From: an uncultured Erysipelotrichales bacterium
GTDB taxonomy: Bacteria; Bacillota_I; Bacilli_A; Erysipelotrichales; Coprobacillaceae
Reading direction: 5' to 3'
DNA length: 6,148 nt
Assembly (NCBI GenBank): GCA_934754755.1
Contig: CAKVJS010000076.1
Coordinates: 1 to 6,148, forward strand
In this document: positions 1 through 5,901 of the stretch, one piece after another
Position numbering within the stretch: the stretch's first letter is position 1
Layout: every line of letters starts with the position of its first letter
Notes under the pieces: model-generated
Databases searched by the model: none
What the model was told of the DNA's origin: nothing
Seen by the model: the letters and a program-made list of their open reading frames with translations, nothing else
Translations under genes and position numbers: made by a program

Positions 1-2236
1 GATAGAAATAATCTTCCAGCACTCTTTGACAAGAATCCTTCGTTTCTATCGTAAACGATATAATTATATAATCTGCATGTAGCTGTTGAAAATCATCAAT
101 ATATAAAGGACGACTATTGTACAAGTGCATATGACAACTTGTATCCATTTGGATAGGAAATATTTCTTGTTTTCGATCTTGCAAGGCATATGTATTTTGA
201 TGACAGGATCCACATTCCTTTTGATTACTCTGTTGTTGAATCGGACAATATTTGGAAATCATACTTTGAACATAACCATATACGGTATAAAAAATTTGTT
301 TATCGGTTTGCCAGCGATTGACTTGTTTTCTTCCTGTCTCTAAGGAACAAACAAAATCATAATTATTAAAAAAGGCGCTGGCATAGGAATTGGTAATATT
401 AAAAGAGGTATCCAATATACATTGTTTATCTTTCCATTGTAATAGATCCCCATAGGTACTAACCATAATACTTGTAAACTGTGATGATACATATTCTTTT
501 TGAAAAGCAGTTAGGGGTTGTAAAAAGGAATGATAGGGAATGATTTCTTTCTGATAGCGAGTAGCGATATTCTTTGCTTCTACCAGTGAATCATCAATGG
601 GATAAAAGATATGAGAGGCCGGAAATTGGCAGGCCATTTCTAATTGTATTAGTGTTCTAACACGAATCGCTATACCTTTTATTGTATGAGAAGATGTATG
701 TGTAATTGGCTTCCAGTCAGGAATCATCGTCACATTTGTACTTTTACATCTTAGCTCATCCAATTGTTTTGTTGCTTGTCGGCGCAAAGCATTAATAGTC
801 TGAATGGCAATGATTGCCATGGAATCAAAAGTAATGGATATAGACGTACAAGTATATACGGTATTTCCTAATTTTTTTAATTGTTGTTCAATGCGTTCTG
901 CGGATAATGGTCTATCTTCTGCCTTGGTTACAAGAGTATCCGAAGATACTTTAATATGGTGTACACCATCGGTTATTTGTAGAGAACAAGTTTCCCCAAC
1001 TTTTCCTGTAAAATGCATAGAAATAGGCACTGTAATATGTTCTTTTTGATAACCACGCGTAGCCTTGGTTACTAAAGCTGTATCATATACTTTATATACC
1101 GTAGCACCTAAAGGTATTTTTTGTGTAACTGGAAGCTGAATTTTAGTTCCTTGTGCGCTACCTTTTCCAGACTGCAATATCTTAGTTACCGTATGTGATC
1201 CCTCTTGGTTATCAAAAACAATGCGGTCCTGTAATTGTAGTGGTTTTTCTAGTACAATAGTGGCATTTCGACTGTCACAGCGTATTACCTTGCCGATAGG
1301 AATGCCTCGGTGACCTGGGTAGTTGGTTGCTAGGGATTGTTTGTATTGTAAAATATGTCCTTGTGTAAACCCCCGATTAAACATTTGTTTCATATCATTT
1401 ACTAAAGGATCTACGGCAATCTCTTCGTTATTATAATACGCATCAATAGCTTTTCGATAGGAAGAAACAACTGTTGCAATATAAGCTGGATGTTTCATTC
1501 GCCCCTCGATCTTTAATGAAGTAACACCGGCATTAATTATCTTTGGGATATCCTCAATGGTGCATAAATCTTGTGGTGATAAGAGATATGATTTTTTGTT
1601 TGTATACGGATGCTTATTTTTAAGTAGGGTATAGCCAAGCCGACATGGTTGTGCACAGCTACCTTTATTTCCACTGCGTTTACCAATAAAGCTGCTAAGT
1701 AGACACTGTCCGGAAAAAGAGATACACTGTGCGCCATGGACAAATACCTCTAATTCCATATTTGGATTTTGTTTTCCTATGGTTTGAATCTCTTTAAGGG
1801 TATTCTCTCTTGCTAAAACGACTCGAGTAACCCCCTGTTTTTCTAACCAGGCAACACTTTCTGGTTGATATACACTAGCTTGGGTAGAAACATGTACTTC
1901 TAGTTTGGGAAAATACGTTTTTGCTACATAGAGTAAGCCTGGATCCTGGACAATAATGGCATCTACTTGATTGGTATACAAAAAGGAAAGATAGGTGTAT
2001 AAGGAAGAAAAATCAATATCACTATACAATGTATTTACGGTAACATATATTTTTACATTACGTAAATGGGCATATTGAACGGCTTCTTTAATTTCTGTAT
2101 TAGAAAAATTAGTTGCCGAAGCACGGGCACTATATTGTTGTCCCCCCAGATATACTGCATTAGCACCGTTTTGCACAGCAGCAATGAGTGCTTCAAAGCT
2201 ACCAGCTGGGGCTAAAAGTTCTACTTGGCTTGCCAT
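1..2236 (-). CDS. U32-family (DUF3656-type) RNA hydroxylase-like protein, 3' end cut by window edge
   Basis: An uninterrupted reading frame of 745 codons runs from ATG at 2236 off the left edge with no frameshift. The N-terminus has the U32 hallmark ELLAPAG (residues 6-12). The core shows HGAQC and SGQC (168-178), then NKGSCAQPCR (190-199), SPQDL (220-224) and LKIEGRMK (241-248). Cys171, 178, 194 and 198 are the conserved cysteines thought to hold an Fe-S cluster. Residues about 310-500 fit a DUF3656-like insert. A second U32-like half follows, with C664-P, C675-x-x-C678, LQDRK (685-689) and C701. Family members were named collagenase-like peptidases, but RlhA (23S rRNA) and TrhP (tRNA) hydroxylate RNA using prephenate-dependent chemistry. 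The long architecture is closest to RlhA, but the actual RNA target cannot be read here. Full-length relatives are about 780-850 residues, so perhaps 30-100 residues are missing. The start overlaps mtnN by 16 nt and has no clear Shine-Dalgarno, suggesting translational coupling. Confidence 0.93.
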   Translation of the reverse strand, partial: MASQVELLAPAGSFEALIAAVQNGANAVYLGGQQYSARASATNFSNTEIKEAVQYAHLRNVKIYVTVNTLYSDIDFSSLYTYLSFLYTNQVDAIIVQDPGLLYVAKTYFPKLEVHVSTQASVYQPESVAWLEKQGVTRVVLARENTLKEIQTIGKQNPNMELEVFVHGAQCISFSGQCLLSSFIGKRSGNKGSCAQPCRLGYTLLKNKHPYTNKKSYLLSPQDLCTIEDIPKIINAGVTSLKIEGRMKHPAYIATVVSSYRKAIDAYYNNEEIAVDPLVNDMKQMFNRGFTQGHILQYKQSLATNYPGHRGIPIGKVIRCDSRNATIVLEKPLQLQDRIVFDNQEGSHTVTKILQSGKGSAQGTKIQLPVTQKIPLGATVYKVYDTALVTKATRGYQKEHITVPISMHFTGKVGETCSLQITDGVHHIKVSSDTLVTKAEDRPLSAERIEQQLKKLGNTVYTCTSISITFDSMAIIAIQTINALRRQATKQLDELRCKSTNVTMIPDWKPITHTSSHTIKGIAIRVRTLIQLEMACQFPASHIFYPIDDSLVEAKNIATRYQKEIIPYHSFLQPLTAFQKEYVSSQFTSIMVSTYGDLLQWKDKQCILDTSFNITNSYASAFFNNYDFVCSLETGRKQVNRWQTDKQIFYTVYGYVQSMISKYCPIQQQSNQKECGSCHQNTYALQDRKQEIFPIQMDTSCHMHLYNSRPLYIDDFQQLHADYIIISFTIETKDSCQRVLEDYFY

Positions 2237-2913
2237 AACCGAATTAAATTTTTACAAAGTAAGGCTGAATTTTTGCTTGCTGTATTTAGGTATGTGGTAA
2301 ATTGTACCGTAGAATCCCCTTTTCCATAAATATCACTCAAGGAACGCAAAATAACATAGGGTACTTGATACTTAAAACAAGTTTGGCCGATTGCTGCCCC
2401 TTCCATCTCTACACAAATGGCATCGGCAAAATTTTTACGAATCGTTTGGACCTGCTCTTCTTTGGCAATAAATTGATCCCCGGAAACCAATAGGCCTTGA
2501 TGTGCAGTAATAGCCATATCTGTAATACAAGTAATGGCTAATTGTTGCAAATTTTGATCAGGAAAATATATAGCTGGATATTCTGGGATTTGTCCTAGTG
2601 TATCCGTAGCATCCACATCATGATAAGCAACACTGGTTGGTACTACGATATCACCAACGTTTTGATTAATATGTAACCCACCAGCAGAACCAATATTGAT
2701 AATGTAGGATATTGAAAAATTAGAAAGTAATAATGTCGTACAAACAGCGGCGTTTACTTTACCGATGCCTCCCTGTAAAACAACGACTTCTTTGTCTTCC
2801 ATCGTTCCTATATAAAATATACAATCAAGAATTCTCTTTTCCTCTTGCATCTTCATATGCTTTTTAATGGCATCAACTTCTTGTGCCATGGCACCAATTA
2901 TTCCAATCATCAT
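2221..2913 (-). CDS. mtnN: 5'-methylthioadenosine/S-adenosylhomocysteine nucleosidase
   Basis: This 230-residue protein has the usual length of MTA/SAH nucleosidase (Pfs), a cytoplasmic enzyme. It removes adenine from S-adenosylhomocysteine, methylthioadenosine and 5'-deoxyadenosine, relieving product inhibition of methyltransferases and radical-SAM enzymes and yielding S-ribosylhomocysteine, the AI-2 precursor when LuxS is present. Visible motifs are GIIGAMAQEV (4-13) with the catalytic-acid position Glu12, GGIGKVNAA (48-56), NIGSAGG (73-79), SGDQFI (144-149), VEMEGAA (168-174) with substrate-binding Met170/Glu171, and SLSD (191-194) with Asp194 matching the catalytic Asp of E. coli MTAN (Asp197). 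Two ATG codons lie in tandem. The first is chosen because it matches E. coli numbering and sits 5 nt after AAAGGA. It starts 17 nt after rsfS and its last codons overlap the U32 gene. Its product adenine and role in methylation turnover fit an operon rich in RNA-modification and ribosome genes. Confidence 0.96.
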   Translation of the reverse strand: MMIGIIGAMAQEVDAIKKHMKMQEEKRILDCIFYIGTMEDKEVVVLQGGIGKVNAAVCTTLLLSNFSISYIINIGSAGGLHINQNVGDIVVPTSVAYHDVDATDTLGQIPEYPAIYFPDQNLQQLAITCITDMAITAHQGLLVSGDQFIAKEEQVQTIRKNFADAICVEMEGAAIGQTCFKYQVPYVILRSLSDIYGKGDSTVQFTTYLNTASKNSALLCKNLIRLWQAK

Positions 2914-2918
2914 ATCTT

Positions 2919-2924
2919 TCCTTT
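2919..2924 (-). promoter_or_regulatory. Shine-Dalgarno of mtnN
   Basis: AAAGGA on the minus strand, 5 nt before the first of two tandem ATG codons (2913) and 8 nt before the second (2910). Either could be used; the first matches the family's N-terminal length. Confidence 0.7.
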
Positions 2925-2930
2925 CTGTAT

Positions 2931-3275
2931 TTATTGTAAATAGCTAGAAATATCAATTCTAGGCATATCTGCCCAAAGTTTTTCTAAATTATATATTTTC
3001 CGTTCTTCATCTAGAAAAAGATGAATGACAATATCTCCATAGTCCATTAATATCCAAGGACTTTCACCCTTTCCTTCAATGCGTTTAATAGCAATATTTT
3101 CTTTTTCGCATTTTTCTTTAATATTATCACGAATAGCCTGTAACAGGCGATCATTTTTAGCCGTAGCAATAATGAAAGTATCATAAAATGGATTGACCTC
3201 TTGCATATTAATAGCTGTTATATTTTCTGCCATTTTTTCATTCATAGCAGTAATCATAGTTTCTAATTTATTCAT
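2931..3275 (-). CDS. rsfS: Ribosome silencing factor RsfS (YqeL/Iojap family)
   Basis: This 114-residue protein matches the RsfS/Iojap family, which binds uL14 on the large ribosomal subunit and blocks joining with the 30S subunit, lowering translation in poor nutrient conditions. Family blocks are visible: NPFYDTFIIAT (28-38), NDRLLQAI (41-48), EGKGESPWILMDYGDIVIH (67-85) and EERKIYNLEKLWADM (90-104). The frame is open upstream to an ATG at 3302, but the start at 3275 is preferred. It has AAGGAG 7 nt upstream and starts with the conserved helix (MNKLETMI), whereas the longer version would add nine non-conserved residues inside the nadD-yqeK gene. The start overlaps the nadD-yqeK stop by 8 nt, so translation is probably coupled. 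The order yqeK then rsfS is the same as in Bacillus (yqeK-yqeL), but the methyltransferase gene yqeM that follows there is absent. Confidence 0.95.
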   Translation of the reverse strand: MNKLETMITAMNEKMAENITAINMQEVNPFYDTFIIATAKNDRLLQAIRDNIKEKCEKENIAIKRIEGKGESPWILMDYGDIVIHLFLDEERKIYNLEKLWADMPRIDISSYLQ

Positions 3276-4368
3276 TGATATTCTCCTTAACATATTTTTC
3301 ATAGACTAAATCAAAAGCGGGATCAATCGGTATTTGTTTAGTGGTTGCATACTCGACAAAGTCTTGTAAACATTTTTTAAATCCCTGCTGAACATTTTCT
3401 TTACATAAAGCAATCTCTTTAGAGGAATCATATCCTCGATCGGGATCATACTTATCAGCTACATAAATACACATATCTAATAGCGACATCGTAGTAGAAG
3501 CCGTTGTGTGATTTTCAATAGCCTGTAAAATTTCTGGATCGTTAATTTGGTATTTGTTTTTTGCTACAAAGGCAGAAAGCCACTGATGCCATACCGGTAC
3601 AGGTTTGTTTAAATATTGGGGAAAGTTTTGTTCCATAATAGATTTTGCTTGATCCATTGGCATTTCTTTAGCAATATCATGAAACATACCTGCAATATAT
3701 GCTTTATTTGCATCGATATCGTTACTATTAGCGATCTCTTTTGCGAGGTGGGCCATACTTTTGGTATGTTTAAAACGTTTTTGTGACATCGTATTTGCGA
3801 GCAAGGTTTCTAGATATAGTCCATGGTTCGTAATATATTGTAATACGTTTGGATCCAGACCATCTATATCGCCTTGACGAATCAAACTACTTGCATAGCC
3901 GCTTGGTTCCATTTGTAAAGATTGGAAATGGTACTTTTCTAACGTTGCATTTGGTTTATATCCCACTCGTGGAAAGGCAATTAATTGCACTCGTTCACTA
4001 ATGGCCTGGGCTCCCATCCAATCTTGAAACTGACAAGCCTGATCCATCCCCATAATATAATACAGGGAAGTATTTGGCCACTGGGTTTGTAAAGTAGAGA
4101 TCGTATCAATCGTATAGTTTTTTGTGTTACTACTCGTTTCTACTTCTAGTTTACTGATCGTTATATTTGGTATATCCCGAAATGCGATGGATAACATCTC
4201 TAGTCGATCCGTTGTGCTCGCAAAATGAGCATTTTTCCAGGGATTATTTTTGGTTGGAATGAGTATACATTGATCGAGATGCAATTGTTGCATAGCCTCT
4301 TTTACAATTCGTACATGACCAATGTGTACAGGATCAAAACTACCACCGAAGACTCCTACCCGTTTCAT
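3268..4368 (-). CDS. nadD: Fused nicotinate-nucleotide adenylyltransferase (NadD) and YqeK-type HD-domain Ap4A hydrolase
   Basis: One 366-residue frame carries two enzymes that are separate genes in Bacillus (nadD/yqeJ and yqeK). Residues 1-185 are NadD, which joins ATP and nicotinate mononucleotide to make deamido-NAD. They show GVFGGSFDPVHIGH (5-18, with the HxGH nucleotidyltransferase motif), GMDQ with Trp117 (107-117), SSLIRQG (160-166) and the family ending NHGLY (181-185). Residues about 198-360 are a YqeK HD domain with KRFKHT (197-202, His201), FHDIAKE (229-235, His230-Asp231), His261, ENHTT (285-289, His287) and YVADKYDPDR (302-311, Asp306). These are the expected metal ligands of this symmetric Ap4A hydrolase family. 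The linker is only about 12 residues. An internal Met194 has no Shine-Dalgarno, so a separate YqeK product is unlikely. The start overlaps the yhbY stop as ATGA and has little Shine-Dalgarno of its own, implying coupling. Such fusions are annotated, from memory, in Mollicutes and Erysipelotrichia. Confidence 0.95.
   Translation of the reverse strand: MKRVGVFGGSFDPVHIGHVRIVKEAMQQLHLDQCILIPTKNNPWKNAHFASTTDRLEMLSIAFRDIPNITISKLEVETSSNTKNYTIDTISTLQTQWPNTSLYYIMGMDQACQFQDWMGAQAISERVQLIAFPRVGYKPNATLEKYHFQSLQMEPSGYASSLIRQGDIDGLDPNVLQYITNHGLYLETLLANTMSQKRFKHTKSMAHLAKEIANSNDIDANKAYIAGMFHDIAKEMPMDQAKSIMEQNFPQYLNKPVPVWHQWLSAFVAKNKYQINDPEILQAIENHTTASTTMSLLDMCIYVADKYDPDRGYDSSKEIALCKENVQQGFKKCLQDFVEYATTKQIPIDPAFDLVYEKYVKENINE
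3283..3288 (-). promoter_or_regulatory. Shine-Dalgarno of rsfS
   Basis: AAGGAG on the minus strand, 7 nt before ATG 3275 and inside the last codons of nadD-yqeK. It selects the 114-residue form of RsfS over the form starting at 3302. Confidence 0.8.
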
Positions 4369-4652
4369 GGTAATTGATAGATCCTTTTTTTACTAGGTGC
4401 AAACAGAACAATGGTATGTCCCATTGTTTGTACAATTTGTCCCCCCGTGCCAAGTTGTAGCATAGTCGCTACTTCGTCTTTTGATAGTGGGCAAGAACGT
4501 AATATTTTTACCTTTAGTAATTCATGTACGTGTAATGCATTTTTCATAGATTCAATTTGTGGTTGTTGCACTCCCTCTTTACCAATTTGAAAAAAGGCTG
4601 GTAAATGATGAGCTTGACTACGTAAATAACGTTTTTGTTTTCCAGTTAACAT
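4365..4652 (-). CDS. yhbY: YhbY/YqeI CRM-domain RNA-binding ribosome-assembly protein
   Basis: This 95-residue single-domain protein is the size of the YhbY family, a KH-like CRM fold that binds precursors of the large ribosomal subunit. The start LTGKQKRYLRSQAHHL (2-17) is the family signature. IGKEG (23-27) carries the GxxG loop that contacts RNA, ELLKVKIL (44-51) is the central strand, and IVQTMGHTIVLF (73-84) is the closing block with the invariant Gly. The ATG is preceded by a strong AGGAGG with a 4-nt spacer; this element overlaps the yqeH stop codon, and only 8 nt separate the two genes. Its own stop overlaps the nadD start by 4 nt. In Bacillus aroE lies between yqeH and yqeI, and it is missing here. 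Confidence 0.95.
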   Translation of the reverse strand: MLTGKQKRYLRSQAHHLPAFFQIGKEGVQQPQIESMKNALHVHELLKVKILRSCPLSKDEVATMLQLGTGGQIVQTMGHTIVLFAPSKKRIYQLP

Positions 4653-4656
4653 AATT

Positions 4657-4662
4657 CCTCCT
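4657..4662 (-). promoter_or_regulatory. Shine-Dalgarno of yhbY overlapping the yqeH stop
   Basis: AGGAGG on the minus strand, 4 nt before ATG 4652. Its first two bases are part of the TAG stop of yqeH, so ribosomes terminating on yqeH cover the yhbY initiation site. Confidence 0.8.
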
Positions 4663-5755
4663 ATAATAATGATTCTCGTAGTACGACACTAACACCCTTA
4701 GGTGCTAGTATGGCAATGATCGCTTTTGGGTTTTTGGTAGTTATAAAACCTAAGCCAGAAATAACAATATCAACCTTAGCATTTGGTAAGGTAAATTCAT
4801 ACGTTTTCATATCTTCTATCTTAGTAATTTCTTGCATACAAGGAGATAACGTTTGATGGGTATTGTACAAGGCATCGGCCTTCTTCGTTTTTGTCCGGTG
4901 CACATTAATGGAGCGTGAGAAGTAACAAGTATAGCCGGCTGGATTTCCAGAGATAAAGTCCATCCTAGCGAGTCCGCCAAAATATAACGTTTGTTCACTC
5001 TGCAATTGATATGTTTTTGGTCGCAATTCCCCGCTTGGCATAATCGATGCTAGATCTGTTGGTGCCACTTTGTGGGCTATTTGATGCATATTGATAATGC
5101 CCGGTGTATCATATAGAAAGCTTTTATCATCCAAAGGAATCGCAATTAAATCAAGGGTTGTCCCCGGCAATTCGCTAGTGGTAATAAAGGTGTTTGTTTC
5201 GTTACTGTAATGTTTTAAAAGAGCATTAATTAAGGATGACTTACCGACATTAGTTACCCCAATCACATATACATCGCGTCCTTTGCGGTATGTATCTAAG
5301 GCTGAAAGCAGGGCATCTAATTGATAGTTTTTCTTGCCGCTCGTCAGTAACACATCTAAGGGTTTAATGCCTTGCACGTGCAGTTGTTTTTGTAACCAAT
5401 GGATGATTTTACGATCGGATAGTGATTTGGGTAAAATATCTCGTTTATTGGCTACGACGATTAAATCATTGTCAATATGGCGAGCTAATCCACGGATGAT
5501 ACTACCATTAAAGTCAAAAATATCGATAATATATACGACTAGACTATTTGTTTCACTAATGTTTTGTAAGATATGTAAAAAATCATCGTTCGCCATTGTT
5601 GTTTTTTCTATTTTATGGTAATGCTGTAATTGAAAGCAACGGAGACATAGCATCGGTCCATCTTTATTCTTCGTGTTTTTTGGTACATAGCCAATCTTTG
5701 TTTTGTCCTCTTGTTGTAATGTTACGCCACAACCATAGCATTTTAATATATCCAT
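4661..5755 (-). CDS. yqeH: Ribosome-biogenesis GTPase YqeH (circularly permuted, zinc-binding)
   Basis: This 364-residue protein is almost the same length as Bacillus YqeH (366), a GTPase needed for maturation of the 30S subunit. An N-terminal zinc finger is formed by Cys6-x-x-Cys9 and Cys37-x-x-Cys40. The GTPase motifs come in the permuted order typical of this family: NKRD (103-106, G4), TSG (138-140, G5), GVTNVGKSS (166-174, Walker A/G1), PGTT (197-200, G2 region) and DTPG (216-219, G3). The C-terminal 130 residues are the family's RNA-interacting part, including the ELRPKTY block (243-249) and the late VISGLGF stretch (331-337). The frame extends upstream to 5809, but the start at 5755 is chosen because AAAGGAGGT lies directly before it and the extra 18 residues would be encoded by the leader and the Shine-Dalgarno itself. 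It is the first gene of the minus-strand operon. The gene often found before it (yqeG) is not adjacent. Confidence 0.96.
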   Translation of the reverse strand: MDILKCYGCGVTLQQEDKTKIGYVPKNTKNKDGPMLCLRCFQLQHYHKIEKTTMANDDFLHILQNISETNSLVVYIIDIFDFNGSIIRGLARHIDNDLIVVANKRDILPKSLSDRKIIHWLQKQLHVQGIKPLDVLLTSGKKNYQLDALLSALDTYRKGRDVYVIGVTNVGKSSLINALLKHYSNETNTFITTSELPGTTLDLIAIPLDDKSFLYDTPGIINMHQIAHKVAPTDLASIMPSGELRPKTYQLQSEQTLYFGGLARMDFISGNPAGYTCYFSRSINVHRTKTKKADALYNTHQTLSPCMQEITKIEDMKTYEFTLPNAKVDIVISGLGFITTKNPKAIIAILAPKGVSVVLRESLL

Positions 5756-5758
5756 AGG

Positions 5759-5767
5759 ACCTCCTTT
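5759..5767 (-). promoter_or_regulatory. Shine-Dalgarno of yqeH
   Basis: Read on the minus strand this is AAAGGAGGT, a near-perfect anti-16S match, 3 nt before ATG 5755. It fixes the start of yqeH and rules out the longer frame from 5809. Confidence 0.85.
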
Positions 5768-5780
5768 TATATCTTGTCTT

Positions 5781-5786
5781 ATTTTA
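5781..5786 (-). promoter_or_regulatory. Candidate -10 box for the yqeH operon
   Basis: On the minus strand this reads TAAAAT, one base from TATAAT. A start about 7 nt downstream would give a leader of roughly 20 nt that includes the yqeH Shine-Dalgarno. No good TTGACA-like -35 element is found 16-18 nt upstream, so this is only the best candidate in the divergent region. Confidence 0.25.
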
Positions 5787-5810
5787 CTACATTTACATAG
5801 AAAAAGCATT

Positions 5811-5831
5811 AAAATACAGAGACTGCATTTT
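5811..5831. repeat. Imperfect inverted repeat in the yqeH-sigK divergent region
   Basis: The arms AAAATACAG (5811-5819) and CTGCATTTT (5823-5831) pair over 9 positions with one A-C mismatch around the 3-nt spacer AGA. A run of T follows on the plus strand (5828-5833). There is no gene upstream on that strand to terminate, and the stem has only three or so G-C pairs at most, so an operator-like palindrome or chance are both possible. Confidence 0.3.
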
Positions 5832-5842
5832 TTACGTAGAGA

Positions 5843-5852
5843 AATTGTTTAT
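5843..5852 (-). promoter_or_regulatory. SpoIIID-like site upstream of sigK
   Basis: Read on the minus strand, ATAAACAATT fits the degenerate Bacillus SpoIIID consensus WWRRACARNY at all ten positions. It lies 49 bp before the sigK start codon. In Bacillus, sigK transcription depends on sigma-E and SpoIIID. The consensus is loose and such a match could occur by chance in AT-rich DNA. Confidence 0.25.
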
Positions 5853-5890
5853 TTTGTATTACTTTTCAAGGTGGTATCATATATTGTTTT

Positions 5891-5896
5891 GAGGTG
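5891..5896 (+). promoter_or_regulatory. Shine-Dalgarno of sigK
   Basis: GAGGTG lies 5 nt before ATG 5902, supporting this start and therefore the presence of the hydrophobic N-terminal extension on SigK. Confidence 0.75.
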
Positions 5897-5901
5897 TTGT
5901 T

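Noticed and set aside
125..343. Plus-strand open frame of 72 codons
   Set aside because: It lies wholly antisense to the U32 gene, which has clear family motifs, and the product resembles nothing.
804..1049. Plus-strand open frame of 81 codons
   Set aside because: Antisense to the U32 coding frame, with no ribosome binding site or recognisable domain; a shadow of codon use.
1537..1743. Minus-strand open frame of 68 codons
   Set aside because: Overlaps the U32 gene in another frame across its conserved cysteine core; the U32 frame is the real one.
3787..3789. Internal ATG (Met194) as a separate yqeK start
   Set aside because: There is no Shine-Dalgarno before it, and the first YqeK helix already begins upstream of it, continuous with NadD.
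5334..5621. Plus-strand open frame of 95 codons
   Set aside because: Antisense to the G4-G5-G1 region of yqeH, which is clearly coding on the minus strand.
5756..5809. N-terminal extension of yqeH starting at 5809
   Set aside because: The extra residues are encoded by the leader and the AAAGGAGGT element, and the family's zinc-finger start begins at 5755.
5878..5885. CATATATT as a sigma-E type -10 box for sigK
   Set aside because: It resembles CATAnnnT, but transcription would begin about 7 nt later, inside the sigK Shine-Dalgarno, and no convincing -35 element lies upstream.
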